From assembly GCA_963682055.1 (NCBI GenBank), contig OY821749.1, positions 4,886,336 through 4,950,335 of the forward strand: a stretch of 64,000 nt of DNA. The letters are read 5' to 3'. A program made the translations under genes and the position numbers. Under the pieces are notes generated by a model, which saw only the letters and a program-made list of their open reading frames with translations, did no database searches and had not been told where the DNA came from. Origin of the DNA: Primula veris. Its lineage: Eukaryota > Streptophyta > Magnoliopsida > Ericales > Primulaceae. Each line of letters begins with the position of its first letter. Position 1 is the first letter of the stretch. This document shows positions 46,201 to 56,964 of the stretch, piece after piece.

Positions 46201-49200
46201 AAGAAGATCTTCAGGCAAAGGTTCTCCATTTTCTTTTGCCACTTTCTGACATCCGAGAATAGACAACTCACGAAACCGCATTCCCGACTTTTCTAATATG
46301 GCAAGAGGTACAAGTCTTTCCGTTTTTGTGATGTTCTCTAAAAACAAGCAAATTGCATGAGCAATATCATATTTCTGATTGTTGTACAGCGGTGCAAGTG
46401 ACTGACATTCAACCATTATCTTTTCTTTCCCATTATTTACATGGCCCAACTTTTCCTCAAAAGGGAGAATAAAAGGCTGTCTCAAACCATATAACAAATA
46501 GAGCGATTTAGCAGATTTTTGGGACTTGAAAGCTTTTGAACTATCACTGATAATCCCCACCTCTGTTGGCATGGCAAGCCCCCGTTTCGAAACAATTAAA
46601 TTGACATTTTCTTCACCACATCCTACATTCATCATCTTAGTTGCTGAGAATCTGTTAGGTGATTCAACATAAGTTATAAGAGAGTTTGATTCCATTGAAG
46701 CATTGTCGAGAACTTCTAGTGGGTCTGTGGTCTCCTCTTCTTCACATGCGTCATTTTCTTCCTTTTGTAAGTTCTCACAAATTCTCCTAATAACGGCTTC
46801 CATTTTCTCCCCATGATCCTTCAAAATGGCATTAAGATCCTTTCTTTTCCCCTCGAAAATTTCAGCTATATCATTGTTTTGCTCCTCAAAAATTTCAACT
46901 ATCTCATTGTTTTGCTCCTTAACAATTTCAGACATCTAATTGTTATGCTCCTTTACGTGTCTAGCATATTCCACGTTATAATGATCCTCCAAGTTATGTT
47001 GAGTACACACGTACGTGAATTGATTGGGGGATGAGTAGATTGTTTGGTTTTGGTACTGGCTAGCATATTGAGAGTAATCTGCGCTGGTGAGGAATAATCT
47101 GGTGTTGGATAAGTAGCTATTTGTGGTTCCAGTGGTGGTGCAAAAGATTGTTGGTTGTCGGTGTAATGATAATCGAGATGTAGGTTTGGGTCATTTTGAG
47201 GCGAAGGGTAACTATTTTGGATTTGTGGCTCATAGGTTTGGGTGTGTGGGCCCATATGGTGAGTAAAAGGCAGTGTTTGTGGGTTTGAAGTGAAAGAGTA
47301 TTGTGGGTAAGGATTGTATAATTGGTTAGGTTGTGGTATTTGCGAAGGAAAATGGGTATGCGATGGTGACAAATAAGATGGGTGAGACTGAAAATTTGGT
47401 GGATGATTGTGTCGTAGTTGCCACGGTGGTTTGTCCAGAGGCCGTGGTGGTGGTGAGAGGCCAAAAGAAGGTACATAACTGTACGGGGAATAAGGCAGCA
47501 CTTCAGGAATTGAAGACGTTTCCTGTATTGGCGGAAGAAATATTTCATCGAACACCTGGTGCTCGAAGTTTCTCTGATAATAAGAGTTGTTTTGAAACTC
47601 CATTCCCCATCTCAAATCTGCCATAAGTAGTTCAAATGCAGCGAAAACGATGTGTCCGGATTAGGATCGTTGGCTCTGGTACCACTTGTAATGAACTCAA
47701 TTGTCAAGTTCACTCAATTAAGAACAATGAACAAAACAGGTCTGTTTTTGGGGAATGTTTTCTGTTTATATAACTCAAATAGTACAGATAAAAGATCTAA
47801 GTACTAATTATCGAAACGCAAAATCTAAAGAACAAAATTCAAGGAAAACATAACTTGATAAAAGTAAAATTAAGATTCATTCTCTTCCCCACTCTCCTCA
47901 GGTAATATGAAGACTATTTATACAACTACTAAGTTAAACTAAATTGCAGAGTCATCCTTGAAGTTCCACTTCTTGCACTTAACCCCTCGCTTTCTAAATA
48001 GTCCATATATTAGCCCCTTTCTAATATCTTCGTTAATCTACCCTCATCCCTCACCTTTTCTCTCCTCGGTCCCCTGTCCGGACTCGTTACATAGCACTAG
48101 AGAACGACTTAAAAAGTCTCGTATCTATTATGGCAAAATAATTTTTAAATATATTTAACTGAACGTAGTTTCGTAACTATCAACTATTTAGAGACGGAGA
48201 GAGTAGATGAACAAGTAACCTTAGATATATATTAGCGTCATAGGAAAAATCACATTAACGGTCCAACCAGCGGTATATACCGGTTGGTTCACTATAGCCG
48301 ATCCTAAATTCTTCGGAATAATGTTTTTTATGACAATGATAATATTCCACTATCTAATTAGTTGGAGAATATAGTCATAAATTACTAATTACCGTACTTT
48401 TGTATCACTGATTCCTCTTCTGTTGAAAAGCATGCTTCTTGTTCATAGTTGTGCGTAGTAGGAGCGAGTACGGGAGCGGAGCGGGAGCATGGAAAGGGAT
48501 GATAGTAGGAGCATTCAACGGATGATAGTAGACGTGAGGAAGCGCTGTTCGAAGCACGTAAGAGAAATTCTAAATTTTTTTATAAATTTATAATAAAATA
48601 CTATCAAAGTATAATAATTTTCCACTACTTTCATAGAAAAATACTAGATATAATCTTTTATAGGTTAACATGGGGTTGGGATAGATGCGGTTGTGCTTGG
48701 TGTAGGCATAAACAAGTCCGGTGTTAAAATGGCTACATACTTGGTCATTCCTTATCTCTTTTCCCTTTTACACATAGGCCTTGTTTGTTTGTATTCCTAT
48801 TTTATGGGTTTGGAGATCGAATACCGTGGGGTCCACACAAGCATTGTTTGGTTACACATTTTGTGGTAGGACTATTTTTACTGACACACATCAAGTGACC
48901 CTTACAAGTATCATTTGGAATACCACCACAGGATGAAATTTGATTTAGTATCCTTGGACTAAATATTCAAAATACTAAACTGGCCGCCCCTACCACTAGT
49001 TTATTTCTTCTTACACCACAACTATCTTGCACAGAACAGAAGCGAGCTTCTTAGGCCGAAGCATCTACAGGTCAGAAGGTCCCTGCAACTATATTCCCGT
49101 TACCTATTTCATATGGGTACCTATGTATGACTTTAACTTATGGAGAATAAACTGTCATACATAATAACGTTGATATAGTACGTAAATTGATAATCCTATG

Positions 49201-50659
49201 TCAACCCGTATGTGACTTTGGGTGGCCATTTTTGTGTATGTTGGGCAAGTTAACGGTAGCTTGTTTATGAAAGGGGACAAAAAGCTACCAACAAAATCAT
49301 GCACAAGCATATTTATCTCATTTTGTTCATCTTCAACCTTTTTGACAAAAAGATGTCGTTTACTTAGGTAATAAGTTATAACTTATTTTTACATAAAAAG
49401 GCATTTTTTAACTTATTTAAAAATTATAAGTGACTTCTAACAATACAAGGTTGTTTTATTAGAAAAACTTCATTTTGTAAAAAAAATCGCTGAAGAGCTA
49501 AAAAAACATAAATTCGTACCATATTTTCGTTTATTAATAGTTTTATAAAAGATTAAAAAAAAAAGTGTAGCAAACCAAACAACCCTTGTTTTTTTAAAAG
49601 CTAAAGAAGCAAATACAAAAAGCCATTGCCAAGCAGGCAGCCCAGAGTATAACAATGAAGAATTATTAATTAGTATACAAAAACACACTTAATATCCAAA
49701 AACCGACATTCTCGGCTCTTATTTAGGATCTGGTACATATCGACGTAGGATCGGTGAGCATCAAAGTTAAAAACAAAGAGTAAAAAGAAGTAGCTCTATG
49801 TAGTATATGTACCTAAGTTTAAAACAGATTTTAATCATGAATTTTTGATAATTTAAATCTCAAGCCATGTACTCAAAGCTCATTTTCCCGTAAAACAATC
49901 TGATTAGATACATTTTCTTACTTTGCAACAAACATAACCTTTAAATGAACTAATATAGCCATGTAAAGAAATGAAACATGAAAGTGTTGGAGTAAACTGC
50001 ATATGAAACCTAGATAAAAATAAGATTCAAGCTAATAATCGAAATAAACGGATTATAAATGCCCAATATGGAATCCTAACGGAAATATGAGTATATATCA
50101 TACTATTGTAATAAGACTACTTAAATTTCACTACTTTCCAAAAATACCATCACTCTATTCTCCTAATTACCGATTTACCCTAATTCGATTAACAATTCAT
50201 CCTCACTCTATTTTCCTAATTATCGATGTACCCTAATTTAATTAAAAATTCATCATCACCCTATTCTCCTAATTACTGATGTACCCTAATTTAATTAACA
50301 ATTCATACTCACTCTATTTTCCTACTTACCGATTTACCCTAATTTAATTAACAATTCATACTCACTCTATTTTCCTACTTACCGATTTACCCTAATTTAA
50401 TTAACAATTCATCCTCACCCTATTTTCCTAATTACCGATTTACCCTAATTTAATTAACAATTAATCCTCACCCTATTTTCCTAATTACCTATTTACCCTA
50501 ATTTAGTTAACAATTCGTTTTAACCCGCAGAGTTTCAATAAATGTTTCAAGAAATGAAACGGAATGAGATTATTGTGTTCATAGTAAAACACATTTACGA
50601 GATTTATTTAATTACGCGTCGTACACGCAACGTGTGGGACACTGTTACTAGTAGGTGAG

Positions 50660-50691
<32 letters not shown>

Positions 50692-50817
50692 TACCTGTTG
50701 AGCAATGGAGCGATGAGCAGCATCGTAGTCCTTATGAAGCAAATACATGCCTCCGATTGCTGACGTGGCAGCTCCCGCGAAGAACGACGCCAATCTCACT
50801 CTCAAAACGTAACCCAT
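43299..50817 (-). CDS. 72-aa conserved plant membrane-anchored protein, 2 exons
   Basis: Exon 1 is 50817-50695 (MGYVLRVRLASFFAGAATSA through AHRSIAQQ) and exon 2 is 43394-43299 (MKGLHETLDGRISALEKLKE through VEATD and TAG). Both are phase 0 with GT and AG at the junctions. The product has an N-terminal hydrophobic segment (about residues 9-29) and a short amphipathic, coiled-coil-like C-terminal half (HETLDGRISALEKL). The layout and sequence recall a small uncharacterised plant protein family; its function is not known to me. An in-frame ATG at 50835 would add MEREREM-type residues from a GA microsatellite and is less likely. The 7.3 kb intron holds a Stowaway MITE and an LTR retrotransposon, so the gene would be easy to miss. 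Confidence 0.7.
44761..45006. repeat. Three tandem 82-bp repeats
   Basis: Units start at 44761, 44843 and 44925, each beginning ctgaaaa(g/t)ttctcttact and ending near tactaa. Units 2 and 3 are more alike. They lie inside the intron of the 72-aa protein gene. Confidence 0.85.
45148..45559 (-). repeat. 3' LTR of the citrate-synthase-carrying element
   Basis: 412 bp, with an extra gaccaca-type 7-bp duplication near 45199 relative to the other LTR. A handful of substitutions elsewhere. Confidence 0.88.
45512..45907 (-). pseudogene. Downstream retroelement ORF remnant
   Basis: 131-codon frame starting MIHRKG (inside the citrate synthase match), then element-type sequence ending TLRARCVSSGVECNESGQE and running into the 3' LTR. 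The region covering VSVTNTCGKKVSNLMETKSI and KFDPGG-like FDPGGNLLVLNSVAKCHKIF is not assigned to a family. Confidence 0.35.
45885..46296 (-). pseudogene. Captured citrate synthase fragment (about 135 codons, intronless)
   Basis: The - strand from about 46296 reads like the large-domain part of plant mitochondrial-type citrate synthase, from the RFRGLSI-like block to the AAYVYRRMYKNG-like block. The latter continues in a shifted frame (IAAAYVNCMIHRKG, about 45930-45885) after a single frameshift around 45931-45939. No intron interrupts it, although plant citrate synthase genes have many, so capture from processed mRNA is likely. The catalytic His/His/Asp residues lie further downstream in the enzyme and are not included, so it has no enzyme activity. 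Substitutions such as HPMTQ-type to HLMTQ suggest relaxed selection. Confidence 0.72.
45904..46935 (-). CDS. Retroelement ORF fused to captured citrate synthase segment
   Basis: A 343-aa open frame. Residues 1-60 are a charged, coiled-coil-like repeat (KEQNNEIVEIFEEQNND) presumably derived from the element. Residues about 61-210 are not recognised. Residues about 214-333 match plant citrate synthase: GMRFRELSILGCQK, GEPLPEDLLWLLLTGKVPTN, SSELRSRATVPDHVYKTI, LPVTAHLMTQ and FQKAYEKRIYKSKYWKPTF. An in-frame TAG (46936-46938) lies directly upstream of the ATG, and the Pro-rich ORF upstream is in another frame, so the original protein was probably longer. The frame leaves the citrate synthase match near 45935. 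Whether it is translated is unknown. Confidence 0.7.
   Translation of the reverse strand: MSEIVKEQNNEIVEIFEEQNNDIAEIFEGKRKDLNAILKDHGEKMEAVIRRICENLQKEENDACEEEETTDPLEVLDNASMESNSLITYVESPNRFSATKMMNVGCGEENVNLIVSKRGLAMPTEVGIISDSSKAFKSQKSAKSLYLLYGLRQPFILPFEEKLGHVNNGKEKIMVECQSLAPLYNNQKYDIAHAICLFLENITKTERLVPLAILEKSGMRFRELSILGCQKVAKENGEPLPEDLLWLLLTGKVPTNEQVEALSSELRSRATVPDHVYKTITVLPVTAHLMTQSATGVLALKVQCEFQKAYEKRIYKSKYWKPTFKDTFSLIAKYRLQLLMSIA
46953..47624 (-). CDS. Pro/Gln/Tyr-rich retroelement ORF
   Basis: 223-aa frame starting MADLRWGMEFQNNSYY just inside the primer-binding site, in the place of gag. Composition is dominated by Pro, Ser, His, Tyr and Gln with no zinc knuckle. The final about 20 residues are probably a frameshift, since the alternative frame reads VEYARHVKEHNN and leads, through one TAG, into the next ORF. 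It may be a rapidly evolving gag-like or captured disordered protein. Not recognised. Confidence 0.4.
   Translation of the reverse strand: MADLRWGMEFQNNSYYQRNFEHQVFDEIFLPPIQETSSIPEVLPYSPYSYVPSFGLSPPPRPLDKPPWQLRHNHPPNFQSHPSYLSPSHTHFPSQIPQPNQLYNPYPQYSFTSNPQTLPFTHHMGPHTQTYEPQIQNSYPSPQNDPNLHLDYHYTDNQQSFAPPLEPQIATYPTPDYSSPAQITLNMLASTKTKQSTHPPINSRTCVLNITWRIIITWNMLDT
47687..48091 (-). repeat. 5' LTR of the citrate-synthase-carrying element
   Basis: 405 bp, starts TGTAATGAACTCAATT and ends GACTCGTTACA; partner of 45148-45559. Confidence 0.88.
48206..50150. other. Rest of the large intron, AT-rich
   Basis: A MITE-like left end GGCCTTGTTTGTTTGTATTCC is at 48777, with no right end found. A GC-richer patch with 'gggagcggagcgggagc' words lies near 48460-48490. 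No exon recognised. Confidence 0.4.
50154..50524. repeat. Seven tandem 53-bp repeats
   Basis: Seven units of 53 bp, each containing tctattttcctaattaccg, then ttaccctaatt and a 'ttaacaattcat(c/a)ctcac' end. Each unit has one CCCTAA, the telomere-type hexamer, probably by chance. It lies in the intron of the 72-aa gene, about 170 bp from exon 1. Confidence 0.92.
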
Positions 50818-53640
50818 CTCTCTCTCTCTCTCCAATTAGATCGGTGATGAATATTGAGAAATGTTATACGGCTTATTTGTTTATTTCGGTAACTATTTGA
50901 TCCTACTTCTTCATTTCCTTACATTAGTTTAGTTGGAAACATTACATTTATCCCTTGGTTTATCTTTTATAAAAAATATTGGTACTATAATATATATGTT
51001 TATATTTATGACTATAAATAATTGGCTAAATAGTGATATGATTAGTGATGCTATAACGGTATTTTTTATAACGTGTTTTATAGCGATAGTTTGTGATATT
51101 TTGGTCAATTTGTGACAGATTTTCAATTTTGTTATAATTTTTGACTACCAATAAATCAATATTATTTTGTAATATTTTATGCATAAAAAATTGAAATAAA
51201 TAAATATATATATATATATATAGGTGTAGTTGGTTTAGTTCGGTTTGAGGAAAAAAATCCAAGTCGAACCAATTAGATTGATTTATTGATTTCTAAATCG
51301 AACAATAGCAATAGATAACGAGGTTGGTTTTATTCGGTCGCCTTGGGCTGATTCCGTATGTTCTATTAGTTAAATTTTGGTTTCTTTACAATCGTCCCGA
51401 CTTTCTACATAACTTTTATGTAGTGTCAATGAGATTTGAAAGTCGAATATATATAAAATTTCAAGTTTATACCACTAGAATTCACCCACGTTGTATGAAT
51501 GTATAATACAATAACATGTGTTATTGGAAGAAATTTATTATAAGAAAATTAGATGTGTAATACAATTTCATGTGACGTCTTATTAACATATAAATGTGTG
51601 CTGATGCAAATTGTGTTTCAGAACTGATGAAACAAAAAAAATAGGTCTATGATGGGATTCACAACTATATGGCTAATATCATGCATCAAATACTTTAATT
51701 GAGCCTTGTCTCTAAGGTTTTATTCGTATGACAAGGAAAATTTGGCCAACTTTGGTTCGTACCTTTTCTCTTCGATATGAACTTAACCTACAAAATGCTA
51801 GTCTTGGGGTTGGAGATTTATCAACATATGACGCTCAAGTCAATTAGTAGACCTTAGGAAGTAAATCTAGAGTGAGAATTTGCTAAAAATTAAAATATTG
51901 AATGTGACCTGTGACTGTTACTTGTGATCTTTACCACCTCTTTAATGGGATGCTTCTATATGTCATAAATTATAACCACTCTCATTCTCAATCATCACTT
52001 GAGTTGACAAAGTTTACACACTTATATGGTGGTGATTTGAAGCCTTAAATTCATACATCGACTTGATTATGTCATCGTTTAAAGGAAGCTCTTTCAACCA
52101 TACTGATTATACCCTTATTAGATTGACAGAAAAGAAAGATGTTGTGACGAGAAATTGCAATCACTTTTATATACTATTATAGAGTGTGCGAATTTGTGTT
52201 TGTTCATATACTTTCGATAACATCGATTGTAACTTGTAAGCTTTGAACAAGACTAATATTGAACTTGTTGATTATATGACTTGTATACAATTTCAAGTAT
52301 ATTTACTTGTGATTTTTAAATCTCGCTATTAGAGACGATTGTGGATAACTTCGCCTGTTAAGGAAGAGCATGTCTACAAGTTTTCTGCCCCAAAAGAAGA
52401 GTAGTTGTTACGGGTTGTTCTGCCGCTTAAGGATGAATGTTGTAGTGGGTGGCTCTGCCCATAACGAGTAATATTTGTAAAGGCTACACCTCTCAAAATA
52501 AAATATATTGAAGTTATAATAAATCACAAGATCCGGTTTTGACTTGTGGATAAAACATAGTCGCTTATTGAGGTGAACCTCTATAAATACTTGCGTCAAT
52601 TATTTACATACCTTACATTTACATTCATAGCTTAGAGCATTCTCAACAATAAAGTATAACTCCACAATATATTTTTAGTGTTATCTAGCTATATATGGCC
52701 TATATGGGTAAATTCACTAATTCTTTCAACCCCAACATTAAATTTTACTAATTTCAACGTAAATTTGACTAAAAATATTCTTGAATGAAGATGCAATGTA
52801 TGACTATTTTTTTTCTTTTCCTAAATTAACGTATAGTTTTATCGACAACTTTAAACTATAAATAAGCTGACAAGTATCTAATTAGTTAAATGCGCATAAT
52901 AAAAAACAAAATATCAATAGTATGCATCATCGATAAACATTTTATCTTAATACATGCATCATAACAAGTAAGTACATATAAAAGTTAGAAGCAATTTTCA
53001 TGCTAGCAACCCCTATTACATCAATAACTTAAAAAAAATCAATACCACAAGCACAAACTTTCATGATCTTTATATCTAACTAAAATTTAGTCGAACATAT
53101 AGAACTTAGCAAACCAAAAGCCTCAATGTTAATATAGAGTTCAAATTCAAAGGGCTATGAATTCAAGCTGATAAATTAGTTTTTGACACATGTCAACAAC
53201 TTGAAAGTGATCAAAATGCAAACCTGGAAAATTTTGGTTGAGCAATTTAAGGTCAACTCGGTAGGATGTTAGATTGTTTTTTACTCTATTTAACTTGACT
53301 AATTATGATTTCCCCCCTCCAAAATAGTGAACAACAAATACGAATTTAAGAGAATTGTATATACATGTTTTATTTATTTATTATAACCTTATCAATATAT
53401 TTTCTTTTTATCATGCACCCCAATCTTTGATGCCATGACAAAGTTATGAAACTTGTATGTTAGAATTATGTATCTTTAAATCTTGATGTGGTGGTAAGTC
53501 ATTAACATATTAAATTCTTTTATATTTTTAGTTCATGTATTTATTATTATTAATATGTTGGTAAATATTTATAATTTATCGTCATTGATATTATAATTTA
53601 ATGAAGTTTAGTAATTTTTTAATTAGCTAATACTTTAAGG
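50818..53640. other. Long AT-rich intergenic stretch
   Basis: Upstream of the 72-aa gene. Around 52320-52620, phrases such as 'gataacttcgcctgttaaggaagag' and 'ttctgccgcttaaggatgaatg', followed by 'ctataaatacttgcg', resemble the 3' end and LTR of an old retrotransposon; boundaries were not found. Otherwise nothing recognised. Confidence 0.35.
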
Positions 53641-55370
53641 GCGTTTGGGTAAATTTTTTTAAAATACATATGCATGTTCGTTGCACATGTTTGTTTTTCA
53701 TCCAAAATTGAATGTAACCTGTCTAAAAGGGGAAAAAATATTTGAGGGTACAAATTTGAGAAATTATGAATTTAAGTTACAAATTTGAAAATTCATCATA
53801 ATAGAGAGTAAAAACCACACACACACACACATTTATTTATTTATTTATTTAATAATTTATATATATCCCCGCTGCCAGCTATATTGTACACATTAATTAA
53901 TATATTTTATATTAATTATATCTAGCTAAGACGATATTCTATTAAATTGAGAAAAAGTTTAAAAATTAGTTAAACCTAATCAAACCCACTCTAGCCTTTG
54001 CGATAAAGTACAACAATAACAGTTACGTACATAACAATAAGAAAACCATACAAAGTGGCTGACTATATACAATTATTAAGTTTTTTCAATATTTTTCAAA
54101 TAACAGTATCAACTTCAAAACAAAACTTGAAGAACAAGTAAATGTGACATGTAAGAATTATATGTTCATGTGACATATATTGTAAATACATTATTGATAT
54201 ATTATGAAAGATTTAATGATAGTATATTACTTTTAAAACTAAATTAATAAAAACATAACTAAAAGTTCATACCCTAATTTGTATATTTCCTACCCTTATT
54301 CCAAAAGTTCATACAATTATTTCAAAAGTTCATACCCTAATTTGTATATTTTCATACCTTTATTCCAAAATTTCATACCATTATTTCAAATTTTAAAAGT
54401 TCATATCTTAATTCGTAGAGTTCACCCTTATTTTCAAAGTTCATACCCCAATTTACAGAATTTATATCCTTACTTACATAATTTATATTCATAATTTTCA
54501 AATTCATAACTTTAATTCACGGAATGTATACACTTATTTTTTTTAATCTTATACACTAGTTAACAAATCCAACTATTGTCCATTCTCCTATCTCGAACTA
54601 CCATGTCGTCGTCGTGGGTCTCTCATTCGACGATCACATCTCCGTCGACATCAACCTCGATTTTTCGAACTCGCTTTACACACTCACCGTCCACTCCGAC
54701 GGATGTCTCCGCCTCAATACCCACCGAATAGAGAGATCAGAGAGAGAGAGAGATGGAGGAGGAAAAAAAGATTAAAAAGATAGATGAAAATAGAGAGGAA
54801 ATATGAGAGATCGAAGAAAGCGAAAAGGAGGAGGAGACCGATCGGAGGGAGGGAGGGAGAGGAGAAGAGAGATGGAGAGAGGGGAAATAGATTGGGAGGG
54901 ATGAATCCAATTTTTTATTTTTTATTAATTATTAATTTAAAGTATATTTTTGATAATATAACTTTTAAGGGTATGTTTTTGTTAATATAATATGTGTAGG
55001 TTATGCTTAGGTTAATTCCCCCTTAATTATATCTACGTTTATGTAACAAAGTATTACATAATATATTATGGTAAATCATATGTTATTTATAGATATATAT
55101 TATATGATTTGATAAATATTGTCTAATTGATTCTGATGATGGACTTTGTAGGTTAGTATTTTATTTGAAAAGAGTTATTATATTTTAAGAGTCATAAAGT
55201 AGATTAAACATAATCCAGAGGGAACTACTTCTGCATAACATAATATTATAATCAACTAAGGTATGTCCTTCCAATTTATAATTATTTTTATGGATGTGAT
55301 TAATGATTATACAATGAAATGTTCATTTTTATGGGTTAAAAATGATATTAATTAGCATTGTTTTGCTGCT
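53641..55370. other. AT-rich stretch with short repeats and one GC-rich island
   Basis: Contains (AC)n and (TTTA)n microsatellites (53816-53850). Degenerate repeats of a phrase like aaaagttcataccctaattt lie between 54262 and 54500. At 54600-54740, a GC-rich island reads in one frame VVVVGLSFDDHISVDINLDF then SNSLYTLTVHSDGCLRLNTH without a stop, coding-like but unrecognised. After it comes a GA-rich run to 54900. The island could be a captured gene fragment. Confidence 0.35.
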
Positions 55371-55374
55371 ATTA

Positions 55375-56443
55375 CAGCCAAGTTACGCGATTTATAGTGT
55401 TTTTTTTTTGTATTTTCCCGTTTTATTTGTATTGTTTTATATTTTTACAGGAAAACGCATGGAATTAACACAAAAACGAGGCAAAGACAATAGAAGCCCC
55501 AAGAAATGACCAAATGGAAGAAAACCAGAAGATCAATGGTCTCAAATCAACCCCAATTGAAGTCAAAAACAGACCTTGAAGCCCATTCAAAAGAAGGTTC
55601 TAGAAGCAGATCTGATCAGTCTAACTTATCAGGCCCGGCTCGGTTAGCCTGACCAGTCAAACAGAGACATATTTAAAATTTTGGAAAGATTAAGTTTGTT
55701 AGGGTTTAGATATAGATACATATTAATCCGTCTCTCAACACATAATACACAACTTTTTTTTCATCTTTTAACACGTCCTAAAGTGAGAGAGAAGAGAGAA
55801 TTAGGTTTTGGTGCACAAAAACCTCAATTTCCTTCGTTATTTTGTAAGTGCATCAATCGTTCTTTCAATATATCGTTGTCACTTTATCCTCTACTGTTTA
55901 TTTACTTGTTTTAACTACTTTAAAAGTAGTTATAACATCAAATATTGATTGTTTTGCATGTTTAAATTATTAAATCATATTAATAAATAACATCAAACCT
56001 TGATTGTTTTGCATGTTTAAATTATTAAATCATATTAAAAAACAACGTATTAAATATAATTATTAATTGTTAGATCTTGCATGCAAACGAGTTACTCACG
56101 TGTTAATTACCCTTATATCACTTTATAAACTGAGTTTTTAGTTTTAAATATAGAGAAATTGAGTCGTTGGATTGACAACCAACTGCTAACGTCTCATCAT
56201 TTATTTTAGTTAATATATTTTTAATAGTAAACACGTAGAAAAAACAAGACTTTAGTCAACCATATGTTTCCTCGGACGATAACTTGGGTAGATTACCCTG
56301 AGAAATACTACGACTACCCTCGTGCTCCTGCGAGACCATAGTGCGTAAAAATAACACATACGATGGGCAGTCAATTAACATGAAGTTTAAGATACTAAAT
56401 ACAATTGTTTCATTTTTATGTTAATGTAAGTAACTTACATGTG
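55375..56443 (+). mobile_element. LTR and primer-binding site of a retrotransposon (family B, copy 2)
   Basis: The first 540 bp parallel 2085-2640. After about 56250 the text 'cctcggacgataacttgggtagattaccctgag' and similar phrases resemble the U5 end of plant gypsy LTRs. At 56443, TGGTATCAGGGCATAG matches the tRNA-Met primer-binding pattern right after an LTR-like ACA..TG end. No gag or pol follows before the next repeat, so this is a fragment. Confidence 0.45.
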
Positions 56444-56501
56444 GTATCAGGGCATAGTTTCTGAACTCATGGTATTCCATATGAACGAATGTGTAACACC
56501 C

Positions 56502-56541
<40 letters not shown>

Positions 56542-56661
56542 TTATCAAAAATAGTGACTAAAAAGCTTGTTGAATTTTGTTGAATAATTAAGAATACTTA
56601 AAATATAATTTGAGATTATTTTGGAAAAATTCATAATTTTTGGTGGGTGAGTTATTACATT

Positions 56662-56964
56662 TAGGGCTGGATTCGGTTCGGTCCGGTTCGGTTTTTGGCA
56701 AAACCGAAACCGAAACCGAGCATATTTTTCGGTTCGGTTTTTTTCGGTTTCGGTTTTTTTTTTTTTTTTGGACCGAACCAGACCGGTTTTTTCGGTCCAG
56801 TTTCGGTTTTTTTCGGTTATATATTTTTTTTTCGGTTTTTTTCGGTTTCGGTTTTTTTCGGTTCGGTTTTACTGAAAACCGAAACCGACCCGAAAATTTT
56901 TCGGTTTTTCGGTTTCGGTCTTTTTCGGTTCGGTTCGGTTTTTTCGGTTTTTTTCCCAGCCCCA
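56662..56964. mobile_element. hAT-type MITE built of CGGTTT-like repeats
   Basis: 303 bp, ends TAGGGCTGG and CCAGCCCCA (inverted, one mismatch), flanked by a perfect 8-bp duplication ATTACATT (56654-56661 and 56965-56972), the hAT hallmark. The whole interior is CGGTT/CGGTTTT repeats on the + strand with a short inverted AACCGAAACCGAA stretch on each side. ORFs of 100-125 aa on both strands are repeat reads (Phe/Gly- or Lys/Pro-rich). Confidence 0.85.

Larger units (their letters stand above)
45148..48091 (-). mobile_element. Non-autonomous LTR retrotransposon carrying a citrate synthase fragment (family E)
   Basis: LTRs 45148-45559 (412 bp) and 47687-48091 (405 bp, lacking a 7-bp duplication) start TGTAATGAACTCA and end GGACTCGTTACA. 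Target duplication TAGCG/TAGCA, one change. The element reads on the - strand: TGGTACCAGAGCCA (47684-47671) next to the 5' LTR resembles the tRNA-Met primer-binding site. The internal 2.1 kb has no protease, RT or integrase. It encodes a Pro/Gln/Tyr-rich ORF, a second ORF containing captured citrate synthase sequence, and a downstream segment with CACCTTGAGGGCAAGGTGTG, a phrase often seen at the 3' end of plant gypsy coding regions. Probably a gypsy-derived LARD-type element moved in trans. Confidence 0.85.
45119..48203. mobile_element. Stowaway MITE split by an LTR retrotransposon
   Basis: The left piece 45119-45147 starts CTCCCTTCGTCCCTGG and the right piece 48092-48203 ends AGAGACGGAGAGAG, inverted ends of the Stowaway type, flanked by TA on each side (45117-45118 and 48204-48205). 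The interruption is the LTR element 45148-48091, with TAGCG before it and TAGCA after it. Confidence 0.72.

Noticed and set aside
48777..49020. Second complete Tourist-like MITE
   Set aside because: Only the left end (GGCCTTGTTTGTTTG) is recognisable; no inverted right end or duplication found.
50154..50524. Interstitial telomere repeat
   Set aside because: CCCTAA occurs once per 53-bp unit, not as a (CCCTAAA)n tract.
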